Positions 42,092-51,724 of a stretch of DNA of 64,000 nt are shown one piece after another. Where the stretch lies: assembly GCF_002933855.1 (NCBI RefSeq), contig NZ_BFAQ01000050.1:1-64000 (forward strand). Direction: 5' to 3'. Position numbers and translations under genes: made by a program. Position 1 is the first letter of the stretch; every line of letters begins with the position of its first letter. Source of the DNA: Vibrio penaeicida (GTDB lineage: Bacteria > Pseudomonadota > Gammaproteobacteria > Enterobacterales > Vibrionaceae). The notes beneath the pieces were generated by a model. The model was not told the DNA's origin, searched no databases, and saw only the letters and a list, made by a program, of their open reading frames with translations.

Positions 42092-43240
42092 ATGATAAAC
42101 CAAGCTACTTCAACAGCAGCGCCACAATCGGGTTCAGCTCGCTGGCTACGCTGGGCTAACTTGGCTTTCATGCTTTACCTACTATTACTTGCAGTTTCAA
42201 TGGTAGGAAGTGGTTTTAAGTGGGCTTCAGGAGAACACGCTAAAACGCTTTTCGAATTTGCTTCTCACCCAGTTGCAGGCCTAATGATTGGTCTTGTTGC
42301 AACTGCATTAATTCAGTCGTCTAGTACTGTTACTTCTATTATTGTTGGACTTGTTGCTGGTGGCCTTCCCGTAGCAACAGCCATCCCTATGATCATGGGT
42401 GCCAACATTGGTACAACTGTTACCAATACGTTGGTCAGCTTGGGTCACGTTCGTTGCAAAGACGAATTTAAACGCGCATTCGCAAGTGCCACTATCCATG
42501 ACTTCTTCAACCTTCTTGCTGTTATTATCTTCCTACCGTTGGAAATGATGTTCGGCATTCTAGAGAAAATTTCTCATTGGCTTATTTCACCAATGCTTGC
42601 AACTGGTGACATGAGTATTAAGGGCTTCAACTTTATCAAGCCAATCACTAAGCCTGTAGTTAGCGCTATCAAGGAGCCTCTGGCTTCGTTTGGTGATGTT
42701 GGCGGCGGCATCATGCTTATTGTATTAGGTATCGCAACTATCTTTGTCGCTATCACCGTTATGGGTAAGCTGATGAAGAGCCTGATGGTTGGTCGAGCTC
42801 GTGACATCCTAAAAAATGCTATTGGTCGTGGACCTCTCCACGGTATCGCGTCAGGTTCAGTGGTTACTGTGCTGGTTCAGTCTTCGTCAACAACAACAAG
42901 CCTGATGGTTCCGCTAGTAGGTTCAGGTGTTCTGAAAGTACGTGATGTTTACCCGTTTACTCTGGGGGCGAATATCGGTACGTGTATCACAGCATTGCTG
43001 GCTGCAACTGCCGTATCCGGCGAGTTTGCTGTGTTTGCTTTGCAGATTGCACTTGTCCATTTGGTGTTTAACGTGATGGCAACAGCATTTATCTACGGTA
43101 TTCCATTCCTAAGAGAGCTACCTATCAAAGGAGCGGATCTGATTTCGGATATGGCAATGAAGAACAAGGCTGTCGTTGTGGGTTATTTACTGGCGGTATT
43201 CATTATTATGCCAGGTACCATCTTAGCGCTTACCGCTTAA
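42092..43240 (+). CDS. nptA: Sodium-dependent inorganic phosphate cotransporter NptA
   Basis: Inner-membrane Na+/Pi symporter of the SLC34/NptA family, 382 residues with two inverted membrane repeats. Each repeat carries the substrate motif QSSST: ATALIQSSSTVTSIIVGLV and VTVLVQSSSTTTSLMVPLV. GANIGTTVTNTLV and GANIGTCITALLA are the matching second motifs. The frame extends to a TTG at 42068; ATG 42092, behind CGGAGA, is chosen. A Pho-box-like site precedes it, and a strong terminator follows. Confidence 0.94.
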   Translation: MINQATSTAAPQSGSARWLRWANLAFMLYLLLLAVSMVGSGFKWASGEHAKTLFEFASHPVAGLMIGLVATALIQSSSTVTSIIVGLVAGGLPVATAIPMIMGANIGTTVTNTLVSLGHVRCKDEFKRAFASATIHDFFNLLAVIIFLPLEMMFGILEKISHWLISPMLATGDMSIKGFNFIKPITKPVVSAIKEPLASFGDVGGGIMLIVLGIATIFVAITVMGKLMKSLMVGRARDILKNAIGRGPLHGIASGSVVTVLVQSSSTTTSLMVPLVGSGVLKVRDVYPFTLGANIGTCITALLAATAVSGEFAVFALQIALVHLVFNVMATAFIYGIPFLRELPIKGADLISDMAMKNKAVVVGYLLAVFIIMPGTILALTA

Positions 43241-43257
43241 AATCGGATACAGAACGT

Positions 43258-43292
43258 AAAAGCCCCTGCACTTATTGAGTGCAGGGGCTTTT
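43258..43292 (+). terminator. Terminator of nptA
   Basis: A 15-bp stem AAAGCCCCTGCACT (to 43272) with AGTGCAGGGGCTTTT (43278-43292), loop TATTG, followed by TT. Confidence 0.92.
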
Positions 43293-43431
43293 TTGTTTCT
43301 TTAATCGAGCTTGTACATATTTCAGGGCTCGCTTGCCTACATAAGAAAACATACTAAGTCAGATAGTTCTATCGACATCGATTAGGCTAACGTGTTCATT
43401 CAAATACTGATCGCTACAGAATTTATCCCAT

Positions 43432-43461
43432 AAAAAAACGCCACTTGGAGACAAGTGGCGT
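43432..43461 (-). terminator. Terminator of thyA
   Basis: ACGCCACTTG (43438-43447), loop GAGA, CAAGTGGCGT (43452-43461); on the minus strand the stem is followed by a run of seven T. It ends the rppH-to-thyA gene string. Confidence 0.9.
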
Positions 43462-43481
43462 CGTTATTCATCTTTTAATAA

Positions 43482-44333
43482 CTATACTGAAAATGGATAT
43501 TTAATCGCATCGTGGCATTGATATCCAACCACCTCAAAATCATCCATGGTGACCCATGTTTCCAAATCTTCGAGCGATTGTATTTTAGGGTTAATTCTGA
43601 TTTCAGGTGCAGGGTAAGGCTCACGCTTCAACTGAACATCACGCATCAACTCTAGCTGATCTTCGTATATGTGCGCGTTGACAAGTTTATGATACGCCTT
43701 TCCAGGCTTCTTACCCGTTATTTGAGCCATCAGTGCTAAGAAAACGTACACTTGAACCATATTGAAATTTAAGCCCAGTGGAACGTCACAGGAGCGCTGT
43801 GTACTATTTAAATACAACGTATCACCAAGCAAGGAAAAGTGATGGCTATACATACATGGACGTAAGCAACCCATATGAAATTCACCTGGGTTGTAGAAAT
43901 TCAAGATTTCGCCACGGTCATCTACACCGTTTGTTAAGTCATCGACAATCTTCCTGAGCTGGTCAATGTGACCGCCATCAGGCTTAGCCCAAGCACGCCC
44001 TTGCACACCGTACACACGCCCCATATCATCATCACCTTTGCGATAAGGGTTGTTTAGCCATGCGTCATTTAAGTTTGCGTTCGCATCCCATGTTTTGGTG
44101 CCCAGTTTGCGAAAATCTTCCGCATTATCGTAGCCACGAATATAACCGAGCAATTCAGCCACGGCAGCTTTCCAAAAGCTTTTTCGGGTTGTCACTAATG
44201 GAAACGCGCCCGAACCAACATCATAAGTAAGATCCGCGTTAATAACGGTGAGGCATCGTTTTCCCGTGCGTTCGTTTTCAATCCACGTACCATCATCGAC
44301 AATACGCTGACATAATTCTAAATACTGTTTCAC
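43482..44333 (-). CDS. thyA: Thymidylate synthase ThyA
   Basis: Methylates dUMP to dTMP with methylene-tetrahydrofolate. The 283-residue protein has the catalytic cysteine region CLRPCMYSHHFSLLGD, followed by LNSTQRSCDVPLGLNFN, and MGRVYGVQGRAW. It is longer than E. coli ThyA (264) because of a loop around residues 90-130 (NPYRKGDDDMGRV), typical of the other bacterial subgroup. The start is GTG. It follows lgt after 8 bases, giving an lgt-thyA operon as in E. coli. Confidence 0.96.
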   Translation of the reverse strand: MKQYLELCQRIVDDGTWIENERTGKRCLTVINADLTYDVGSGAFPLVTTRKSFWKAAVAELLGYIRGYDNAEDFRKLGTKTWDANANLNDAWLNNPYRKGDDDMGRVYGVQGRAWAKPDGGHIDQLRKIVDDLTNGVDDRGEILNFYNPGEFHMGCLRPCMYSHHFSLLGDTLYLNSTQRSCDVPLGLNFNMVQVYVFLALMAQITGKKPGKAYHKLVNAHIYEDQLELMRDVQLKREPYPAPEIRINPKIQSLEDLETWVTMDDFEVVGYQCHDAIKYPFSV

Positions 44334-44341
44334 TGTAGACC

Positions 44342-45154
44342 TTAAACTTTAGATTTAACAGGTTGCTTGTTGGTGCTAAATGCCCAACCAATCAATGCTA
44401 TACCACCAATCACCATTGGTAGCGATAAGATTTGCCCCATGGAGATCCAGTCCCCATAAAGACCAAGATGAGCATCCGGTTCACGGAAGTATTCTATAAT
44501 AAAACGAAAGCTACCGTAGCCAAGCAAAAATACCCCTGAAACACTACCAGCTGGGCGAGGCTTCTTAATAAACCAATTGATGATAAAGAAAAGAACGACA
44601 CCTTCGAGGACAAACTCGTATAACTGAGAAGGATGTCGAGGGAGATAGCCACCGCTCGGGAATAATACAGCCCAAGGCACATCAGTTACACGCCCCCAAA
44701 GCTCATCATTCATAAAGTTACCGATGCGCCCCATTCCAAGACCAAAAGGTACCAATGGAGCAATAAAATCAGTAACGGCAAAAACAGCTCTACCGTTTCT
44801 ACGCGCATACCACGCCATGGCTGCGATCACACCAAGCAAGCCACCATGGAATGACATCCCTCCAGTCCAGATCTTGAACAGGTACAGCGGGTCATCCAGA
44901 AAAACATCAAAGTTGTAAAAGAATACGTAGCCAATACGCCCTCCTAATACAACACCAAGAAAACCTGCGAACAGCAGGTCTGAAACTTGCTCACGCGTCC
45001 AGCCACTGTTTGGCATATCAGCACGACGGTTTGCTAACCATAACGCAAAAACAAAGCCGACAAGGTACATCAGACCGTACCAGCGAAGTGCTAGCGGTCC
45101 GATAGAAAAAATAACAGGATCAATTTGAGGAAAGGTGATAAACCCCTGATTCAT
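44342..45154 (-). CDS. lgt: Phosphatidylglycerol-prolipoprotein diacylglyceryl transferase Lgt
   Basis: First enzyme of lipoprotein maturation; transfers diacylglyceryl to the lipobox cysteine at the inner membrane. The 270-residue product has about seven membrane segments and the family signatures ALRWYGLMYLVGF, GGMSFHGGLLG and the Lgt signature GRIGNFMNDELWGR. It sits before thyA and after the TSUP permease gene. Its substrates include BamD and the small DUF2799 lipoprotein seen in this window. Confidence 0.96.
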   Translation of the reverse strand: MNQGFITFPQIDPVIFSIGPLALRWYGLMYLVGFVFALWLANRRADMPNSGWTREQVSDLLFAGFLGVVLGGRIGYVFFYNFDVFLDDPLYLFKIWTGGMSFHGGLLGVIAAMAWYARRNGRAVFAVTDFIAPLVPFGLGMGRIGNFMNDELWGRVTDVPWAVLFPSGGYLPRHPSQLYEFVLEGVVLFFIINWFIKKPRPAGSVSGVFLLGYGSFRFIIEYFREPDAHLGLYGDWISMGQILSLPMVIGGIALIGWAFSTNKQPVKSKV

Positions 45155-45254
45155 ATTTAGTTCTCTTTACTGTTTCTAAGGGCTGTTGATGTATAAAACT
45201 GACATCAGAATCCGCAATGGTTGGGGATAATCACGGTAAAAAATTCAACAGCAT

Positions 45255-46052
45255 CTAAATTGGTAATAACATTTTTCCAGCGATAAAAAGAAGGAAAACA
45301 GCGAATATTTTCTTTAATACTGCCGTTGGAAGCTTAGTCGCCCACTTGGCGCCTATACGGGTCGTTAATACGGATGTCGCCACAATACCAAATAATGCCG
45401 GCAAGTAAACATAGCCCAAGCTGTATTTAGGCAATCCTTGTGCTTCTAATCCATGTACCACAAAACCCGCCATTCCGGCTAAGGCAATAACACTCCCGCA
45501 AACCGACGAAGAGCCTATCGCTTTGCGCATTTCAACACCATGTCGGCTTAAAAATGGTACGGTCAATGAACCGCCGCCAATTCCAGCTAAACTTGATACA
45601 ACGCCAATAAGACCACCGCACCCTAAAGTGGTTCCAGCGGATGGCATAGGAGAAGTGGTAGCAGAGCGCAAAGACATCAACATTTGAATCGCCAGCGCCA
45701 ACACGATGGCACCAAATATTTTAATAAGGTACTGAGTGGGGATAGCTTCAGCAATAAACGAGCCTGCTAGCCCCCCTACTACCACCCCCGGCATCAACCA
45801 CTTAATAACAAACATGTCTACGTTTCCTAAACGAAGATGATTAAGAGCAGATGACCCAGACGTAAGTATGATGGTTGCTAAAGAAGTCGCTAAAGCGATG
45901 TGCATTATCAGATCGGTCGAGATATTCGCTGCTGGAAGAAGCCAAAGCAGCGCAGGTACGACAATTAAGCCTCCTCCAATCCCTAACAATCCCGCCAAGA
46001 CGCCGACAACACTCCCCAGCAACAGGAACTGAAAGATTAGCTCTATGTTCAA
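45255..46052 (-). CDS. TSUP (TauE/SafE) family permease
   Basis: A 265-residue inner-membrane protein with about eight membrane segments and two TSUP repeats, GVLAGLLGIGGGLIVVPALL and GVVSSLAGIGGGSLTVPFL. Members export or import sulfite, sulfoacetate or similar organic sulfur anions; the substrate here is unknown. It begins with TTG behind AGAGG and starts 8 bases after ptsP. The pairing with ptsP and lgt is typical of vibrios. Confidence 0.87.
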   Translation of the reverse strand: MNIELIFQFLLLGSVVGVLAGLLGIGGGLIVVPALLWLLPAANISTDLIMHIALATSLATIILTSGSSALNHLRLGNVDMFVIKWLMPGVVVGGLAGSFIAEAIPTQYLIKIFGAIVLALAIQMLMSLRSATTSPMPSAGTTLGCGGLIGVVSSLAGIGGGSLTVPFLSRHGVEMRKAIGSSSVCGSVIALAGMAGFVVHGLEAQGLPKYSLGYVYLPALFGIVATSVLTTRIGAKWATKLPTAVLKKIFAVFLLFIAGKMLLPI

Positions 46053-46060
46053 GTGAACCT

Positions 46061-48310
46061 CTATTTTTTACCGGCGCGAACGAAACCAGCTAAGTCTTGT
46101 GCTTCCAAGTATTCGAAAACTTGGTCATGAATATTTTTTCCGTAAGGCTGAGACAATGCGCTTTTGGCCAACGTTTGCAAATCAGTCACCTTAGATTGTC
46201 TAAGTAGGTATTTAACACGAGCCACGTTAGCGGTGTTCATACTCAGCGAGCGATACCCTAACCCAACAAGTAATAAGGCACCAATAGGATCCCCTGCCAA
46301 TTCCCCACAAATGCTAACAGATAGATTATGCGTTCGACATATCGCCTCGATTTGCGCCAAAGCTTGAATCACGGCTGGATGAACAGACTCATAAACCCCC
46401 GATACTCTGGCATTGTTTCTGTCCACCGCCAGTAAATACTGGGTTAAATCGTTGGTACCAACCGATACGAAATCAATTTTATCAGCCATAAATGACAATA
46501 AATAGAGCATGGAAGGGACTTCCAACATGACACCAATTTGTGGTTTTACTACGTTATGATGGGTTTGCGAGACCTCATCATAAGCTTGCTGGATGAGTGC
46601 CAGCGCATCGTCTAACTCTTGGTTTCCTGACAACATAGGAAGAAGAATGCTCAAGTTGCTCAAGCCATCGCTGGCTTTCAACATCGCACGCAGCTGCATC
46701 AGAAAGATATCAGGGTGGTCGAGCGTAAATCGAATGCCTCGCCAACCTAAAAATGGATTGTCTTCTTCAATCGGCAAATAAGGAAGTGGTTTATCTCCCC
46801 CTACATCTAGGGTTCGCATAACTACTTGTTTGTTTGGGTAGGTTTCCAAAACCCGTCGATACTGTTGATACTGTTCTTCTTCTGATGGAAAACGATGCTG
46901 AAGCAGAAAAGATATCTCGGTACGATATAAACCAACACCATTAACACCTTGGTTCACTGAAATGTTAGTGTCGGCACTCAAACCCGCGTTGAGCAAAACA
47001 TTTACATGACAGCCATCTTTCGTTTTTGCCTCTTCTTTGAGCTCTCCTTCAACCATTTTAGAAAGCTCAAACTCTTCATCTCGTAACGATCGGTATTCAT
47101 TAAGAAGTTGGACCGGTGGGTCAACAAAGATCTCACCGCTATACCCATCAACAATACCTGGCTTCCCCGTAAGCTTTTGCGGTGTAACACTTGCGCCCAT
47201 AATAGCGGGAATACCTAAAGCACGAGACAAAATCGCTGCATGCGAGTTTGCCGCCCCTTCTATTGAAACAACCCCCAAAAGCTTATCTTTGGGCAAGCTT
47301 GCTAACGTAGAGGCGGTAAGCTCATTCACGACAAGAATCACTGGCTGATGGAGCTCAAGCTCTCCCACTTCGTTAGAGTGAAGAAAATACAGCAACCTTT
47401 GACCAAGCTCTCGAATATCCTGCGCACGCTCACGTAAGTAAACGTCAGACATTTGAGCAAAACGGTTAGAATACGTCTCCACCACTTGGCGCAACGCCCA
47501 ATCGGCTCGGTCTCCTTTTTGAATCTGCTCTTTAAGATCATTCCTCAACATAGGATCGTTGAGAAGGTGAGTAAACAAATCAAAAATGGCTAATGTGTCT
47601 TTGTTTATATCATTATCTAGCTTCTTTCTAAGTCGCCTGAAATCCGCCTTTGCACTTTCTATGGCAAGCGCTAGCCATTCTTGTTCTTGCTCTACATTTA
47701 ACGTACTTGCAGGGTAGATATCCGAAAGCTTAGGCTGTGTATCATCCCACCAAAAATCACCCACTGCGACACCAGGTGACGCCGCTATTCCCGCCATTTT
47801 CTGACTATTGGCATCATTCAGTAGCCAATGCCCTTGTGCCTGTGCATGAGCAATAATAACGGCAAGCTGAGCAGAGAGAGTGACGAGAAATGACTCTTCC
47901 ATCTCTGAAAAAAGTCGAGGGGATTTTTGCTGAATAACAAGTACACCAAGTACTTGCTTGCGGTGAATAATCGGGGTGCCTAGAAAGGAATGGTAAATTC
48001 CCTCCCCAAGTTGAGGAAAGAATTTAAAATTAGGATGAGAAGATACTTCTGCTAAGTTAAGTGGCTCGGCAGTTCTGCGAACCAAACCCACCAAGCCCTC
48101 ATGATAACCAATATGAATTTTGTCACCTTCAAACTTTAAGCCTTTGGTAGCCATAAGCTCTAACCGGGACAATTCATCATTAGCAAAATAAAAAGTACAG
48201 CACTCAGTTTGCATAGCGTGACACGTTTCTTTAACCAAAACATCCAAAGCCTCATGGATGTGTTCAACTCTAGAAACCTGTTCTACGATATCCCTCAACT
48301 GAGTGAGCAT
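46061..48310 (-). CDS. ptsP: Phosphoenolpyruvate-protein phosphotransferase PtsP (enzyme I-Ntr)
   Basis: Enzyme I of the nitrogen-related PTS; passes phosphate from PEP to NPr. The 749-residue protein has an N-terminal GAF domain (about 1-160), a PTS enzyme-I N-domain (about 170-300), the phospho-histidine region GAANSHAAILSRALGIPAIMG, and a PEP-binding TIM barrel with RTEISFLLQHRFPSEEEQ and SICGELAGDP. It starts 4 bases after rppH. The order rppH-ptsP matches E. coli. Confidence 0.95.
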   Translation of the reverse strand: MLTQLRDIVEQVSRVEHIHEALDVLVKETCHAMQTECCTFYFANDELSRLELMATKGLKFEGDKIHIGYHEGLVGLVRRTAEPLNLAEVSSHPNFKFFPQLGEGIYHSFLGTPIIHRKQVLGVLVIQQKSPRLFSEMEESFLVTLSAQLAVIIAHAQAQGHWLLNDANSQKMAGIAASPGVAVGDFWWDDTQPKLSDIYPASTLNVEQEQEWLALAIESAKADFRRLRKKLDNDINKDTLAIFDLFTHLLNDPMLRNDLKEQIQKGDRADWALRQVVETYSNRFAQMSDVYLRERAQDIRELGQRLLYFLHSNEVGELELHQPVILVVNELTASTLASLPKDKLLGVVSIEGAANSHAAILSRALGIPAIMGASVTPQKLTGKPGIVDGYSGEIFVDPPVQLLNEYRSLRDEEFELSKMVEGELKEEAKTKDGCHVNVLLNAGLSADTNISVNQGVNGVGLYRTEISFLLQHRFPSEEEQYQQYRRVLETYPNKQVVMRTLDVGGDKPLPYLPIEEDNPFLGWRGIRFTLDHPDIFLMQLRAMLKASDGLSNLSILLPMLSGNQELDDALALIQQAYDEVSQTHHNVVKPQIGVMLEVPSMLYLLSFMADKIDFVSVGTNDLTQYLLAVDRNNARVSGVYESVHPAVIQALAQIEAICRTHNLSVSICGELAGDPIGALLLVGLGYRSLSMNTANVARVKYLLRQSKVTDLQTLAKSALSQPYGKNIHDQVFEYLEAQDLAGFVRAGKK

Positions 48311-48314
48311 TTAG

Positions 48315-48833
48315 TTATCCTCTCCGATTCTTTCGCTTACCTTTTACTTTTCGTTCTCTGAACGGCATTGCAAGCGTAGCAAACTCTTTCATCGCACGCC
48401 GATAAACGTCACGCTTAAACGAAACAACCTGTCTAACTGGGTACCAATAGCTTACCCATCTCCAACCATCAAATTCAGGGGTACTGCCACGCTGCATATT
48501 GATTCTAGACTCATCACAGTCTAATCGTAGCAAGAACCATTTCTGTTTTTGTCCGATACAAACGGGTTTGGAATCCCACCGTACCAGTCGTTTGGGTAGC
48601 TTATAGCGTAGCCAATGACGACTGGTCGCGACGACTTTAACGTCTTTTTGAGTTAAACCCACTTCTTCATACAGCTCACGAAACATTGCTTCTTCTGGTG
48701 TTTCGCCTTCATCAATTCCTCCTTGAGGGAATTGCCATGAATGCTGTCCGTATCGTTTCGCCCAGAATACCTGACCATGGTTGTTACAAATTACAATTCC
48801 CACATTTAAGCGGTAACCATCGCCATCGATCAC
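48315..48833 (-). CDS. rppH: RNA pyrophosphohydrolase RppH
   Basis: Nudix enzyme that removes 5' pyrophosphate from RNA, starting RNase E-dependent decay. The 172-residue product shows the Nudix box GGIDEGETPEEAMFRELYEEVG, read as GX5EX7REUXEEXGU. It starts MIDGDGYRLNVGIVICN from a GTG codon, and it ends in a basic tail (RERKVKGKRKNRRG). It opens the rppH-ptsP-TSUP-lgt-thyA string. Confidence 0.96.
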   Translation of the reverse strand: MIDGDGYRLNVGIVICNNHGQVFWAKRYGQHSWQFPQGGIDEGETPEEAMFRELYEEVGLTQKDVKVVATSRHWLRYKLPKRLVRWDSKPVCIGQKQKWFLLRLDCDESRINMQRGSTPEFDGWRWVSYWYPVRQVVSFKRDVYRRAMKEFATLAMPFRERKVKGKRKNRRG

Positions 48834-48870
48834 TGGCTAACCTCTAATATAAATCTCTGTTAAGTGTGAT

Positions 48871-49407
48871 TTTTCCACATATCCCCAATAGGGGCAAACT
48901 TACATGTCGCATAATGCGTTTTTTTCTGTCCGACACGCACCACACTGGATAAGTTTTCATCAAAGGAGAAGTTATCAACACAGGAATGAGACCAACTCCA
49001 CATTTATTCACCTTTTCTGTGAATAAGTGTGTGAAGAAACCGATTACAAGGCAATTGGTGTGATCTAAGATCTTCAAAACCATTTTAGATAAAAGTTACA
49101 GAAAATAACAAAACCCCTTAAAATACAAATAGATATATAATAATTAATTTTAACTATAAGCTGACATTTTCAATTAATTTAATCCACCTTTCAGATCGGT
49201 TAAAGATCAACCACAGATTTCCTTATCCACACAAAGTGGTTAAATTTTAGCTCAAAGTTAAAAAACAGGCAGAAAAACGATCAATAAAACCCTGATTATA
49301 GATCCAGTCCTTTTATTTACTTGAGTAAGAAACCGAGGTCTGTGGATAAGTTGGGAAAAGATCTTTGGGGTGAATTTATAAAAATGTCAGATCCAATTTC
49401 TATGATC
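48871..49407. promoter_or_regulatory. GATC- and DnaA-box-rich intergenic region upstream of mutH
   Basis: The rppH-mutH gap (48834-49465) has no gene. It holds nine GATC sites in 346 bases: 49062, 49069, 49194, 49205, 49279, 49301, 49360, 49390 and 49404. There are perfect DnaA boxes TTATCCACA at 49223-49231 (plus) and 49341-49349 (minus), and near matches TTTTCCACA (about 48871) and TTATCAACA (48972). The region is AT-rich. Such composition suits binding by SeqA and DnaA and Dam-methylation-dependent control. Confidence 0.55.
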
Positions 49408-49465
49408 AGTCATTCGTTCCATAGTTATGCTAAAGTGCCCCTTTTATTGCTGCATTCAATATCCC

Positions 49466-50134
49466 ATGAAACCCACACCAACATCCGAAAAAGAACTTCA
49501 TACTCGCGCCATTAGTATCGCAGGATATACGTTAAGTGAGCTGGCAGAGGAAGCTGGAATCTCCGTACCTGATAATCTAAGGAGAGATAAAGGTTGGGTG
49601 GGTCAACTACTTGAATGGCATTTAGGGGCGAGTGCTGGAAGCAAGCCACAGCAGGACTTTGTCGATCTTGGGATCGAACTCAAAAGCATTCCTATTAGCC
49701 ATAAAGGGACTCCCCTAGAAACCACTTTTGTCGCTGTCGCCCCCTTAATCGGTGTACAGGGTCTAACGTGGGAAAATAGCCACATACGACAAAAACTATC
49801 ACGAGTACTTTGGGTTCCTGTTGAGGGTGAAAGAGAAATACCTGTCGCTGAACGTAAAGTGGGCTTTCCAGTTCTATGGTCACCCAATGAAAAAGAAACG
49901 CAAATCTTAAAGCAAGATTGGGAAGAGTTGATGGAACAAATCGTTCTAGGGCAAGTAGAACAGATTACAGCTCGGCATGGAGAAGCTCTACAACTTCGTC
50001 CCAAAGCAGCCAACAGTAAAGCACTCACTGAAGCCTATGGAGCAAATGGTACGCCAATCATGACACTTCCAAGAGGCTTTTATTTGAAGAAAGGATTCAC
50101 GCAAAAGATCTTAGAACAGTTTTTTGATCAATAA
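49466..50134 (+). CDS. mutH: DNA mismatch repair endonuclease MutH
   Basis: Nicks the unmethylated strand at hemimethylated GATC in methyl-directed mismatch repair, activated by MutL. The 222-residue product keeps the PD-(D/E)XK residues in DFVDLGIELKSIP, and LGASAGSKPQQDF, PVEGEREIPVAERKVG, LGQVEQITARHGE and LRPKAANSKALTEA. ATG 49466 (MKPTPTSEKEL) fits the family start; an upstream in-frame ATG at 49427 would add 13 unlikely residues. No clear ribosome-binding site is seen. Its own upstream region is unusually rich in GATC. Confidence 0.95.
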   Translation: MKPTPTSEKELHTRAISIAGYTLSELAEEAGISVPDNLRRDKGWVGQLLEWHLGASAGSKPQQDFVDLGIELKSIPISHKGTPLETTFVAVAPLIGVQGLTWENSHIRQKLSRVLWVPVEGEREIPVAERKVGFPVLWSPNEKETQILKQDWEELMEQIVLGQVEQITARHGEALQLRPKAANSKALTEAYGANGTPIMTLPRGFYLKKGFTQKILEQFFDQ

Positions 50135-50160
50135 CCCTTTGAGTATGCCAATTCACCATC

Positions 50161-50466
50161 CTAGTGAATTGACATCTCAATGTCGTGGTAAAGCGCCATG
50201 CCACTCTCACCACATTCATCATAAACGTTGTGTAATCTTAAATAAGCAGTATGAACCCCCATTTTATGCAACGCGCTTTTCACCAATTCCAATGAATCAA
50301 AATGCAACGGCTCTTTCTTGCCTCGGATAGGCTCCAACTTGTGCTTATATTCTACCGCAAGCAAGTAACTGGATAGATTTGCACAACTAATGACATAGAT
50401 TTTGGGCTCTTTTCCCTGTTCGATATGCTTTGCATGCAACCAATGATTGAGCTGTTCTCTTTGCAT
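50161..50466 (-). CDS. Small conserved hypothetical protein
   Basis: A 101-residue soluble protein, MQREQLNHWLHAKHIEQGKE at the start, no signal peptide or membrane segment. It is preceded by a good GGAAGAGA. Composition and a mixed alpha/beta pattern look like a real gene, and similar small proteins occur at this place in vibrios (possibly the DUF6482 group, from memory). Function unknown. It converges on mutH with a 26-base gap and is divergent from tas. Confidence 0.7.
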   Translation of the reverse strand: MQREQLNHWLHAKHIEQGKEPKIYVISCANLSSYLLAVEYKHKLEPIRGKKEPLHFDSLELVKSALHKMGVHTAYLRLHNVYDECGESGMALYHDIEMSIH

Positions 50467-50625
50467 AATTCTCTTCCCTGAATAGTCGAATATCCATGCA
50501 CTCTTTGCTGGTCATCCATAAAGCATAGACAAGAATCGACTTAATGTTGAACAAATCATTAACAGTTTTTACTTGACCGCATCCATAACAATCAGTTTAT
50601 AGTGAAGAAAAAATGAGGAATGTAT

Positions 50626-51660
50626 ATGCAATTAAAGAAGTTACCGCATTCAACTCTTGAGATCAGTCCGCTGTGTTTAGGTACCATGACATTCGGTGAA
50701 CAAAACACCGAGTCAGAGGCTTTTTCTCAACTTGATTATGCCTTAGAAAGAGGCATTAACTTTATCGATACCGCAGAAATGTACCCCGTTCCTCCTAAAT
50801 CTGATACACAAGGTAGAACAGAAGAATACATAGGAAACTGGATCCAAAAGTCGGGCAAGCGAGAAAAAGTGGTGCTCGCAACCAAAGTTGCGGGTCCACG
50901 TGGCGTCCCTTATATCCGTGAAGACATGGCTCTCGATTGGCGTAATATCCACCGAGCCGTCGACGAGAGTTTAAATCGCCTACAAACAGAATATGTCGAC
51001 CTCTACCAAATCCATTGGCCGCAGCGACAAACGAATTGTTTTGGACAGCTAAATTACCCCTACCCAGATGACCAAAATGACACCCCCATCCTTGAGACTT
51101 TAGAAGCCTTGGCTGATGTGGTAAAACAAGGGAAAGTTCGTTACATCGGTCTATCCAATGAAACGCCCTGGGGAGTAATGAGTTATTTAAGGCTGGCAGA
51201 GAAACACGACTTGCCAAGAGCCGTCACAATTCAAAATCCATACAACCTATTAAATCGTACTTTTGAGGTCGGACTCTCTGAAATCGCTCACAATGAAGGT
51301 GTTGAATTACTCGCGTATTCACCTCTTGCGTTTGGTGCGTTAAGCGGAAAATACCTGAATAATGCTAAACCTCAAGGTGCACGATGCACGCTTTACGAAC
51401 GTTTCGTTCGCTACTTTACTCCAAACGGAGTGAAGGCAACGGAAGCGTACGTAAAACTAGCGCAAGAACACGGGTTAGATCCTGCTCAAATGGCGTTGGC
51501 ATTTGTGAACCAGCGTCCATTCGTTGCATCCAACATTATTGGTGCAACCACGATGGAACAGTTGAAGAGTAATATCGACAGTTTAGAAGTAAATCTGTCA
51601 GAAGAGTTGCTAACGTCTCTGCAAGAGATTGGAGTGCAATACTCCAATCCTTGCCCCTGA
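50626..51660 (+). CDS. tas: Tas-family NADP(H)-dependent aldo-keto reductase
   Basis: A 344-residue aldo-keto reductase strongly resembling E. coli Tas, whose overexpression suppresses a tyrosine auxotrophy. Visible are LCLGTMTFGEQNTESEAFSQ, the catalytic Asp/Tyr part DTAEMYPVPP, KVAGPRGVPYI, HWPQRQTNCFG, and NADP-binding IGATTMEQLKSN. The frame begins at an ATG at 50620, but GAGG is seven bases before the ATG at 50626, giving MQLKKLPHSTLE as in relatives. It is a single gene with a terminator. Confidence 0.94.
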   Translation: MQLKKLPHSTLEISPLCLGTMTFGEQNTESEAFSQLDYALERGINFIDTAEMYPVPPKSDTQGRTEEYIGNWIQKSGKREKVVLATKVAGPRGVPYIREDMALDWRNIHRAVDESLNRLQTEYVDLYQIHWPQRQTNCFGQLNYPYPDDQNDTPILETLEALADVVKQGKVRYIGLSNETPWGVMSYLRLAEKHDLPRAVTIQNPYNLLNRTFEVGLSEIAHNEGVELLAYSPLAFGALSGKYLNNAKPQGARCTLYERFVRYFTPNGVKATEAYVKLAQEHGLDPAQMALAFVNQRPFVASNIIGATTMEQLKSNIDSLEVNLSEELLTSLQEIGVQYSNPCP

Positions 51661-51683
51661 TTAACAGGTAACATTTAGATTTT

Positions 51684-51723
51684 AGGGGCTAAGTACTAAG
51701 AGAATAAGTACTTAGCCCCTTTT
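51684..51723 (+). terminator. Terminator after tas
   Basis: A perfect 14-bp stem AGGGGCTAAGTACT (51684-51697) and AGTACTTAGCCCCT (51707-51720), followed by TTT. It lies between tas and the convergent DUF1127 gene, two bases before the latter's stop. Confidence 0.88.
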
Positions 51724-51724
51724 G

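Noticed and set aside
48844..49083. 79-codon minus-strand frame in the rppH-mutH gap
   Set aside because: No ribosome-binding site, low-complexity AT-rich composition and overlap with the GATC/DnaA-box region; no family similarity.
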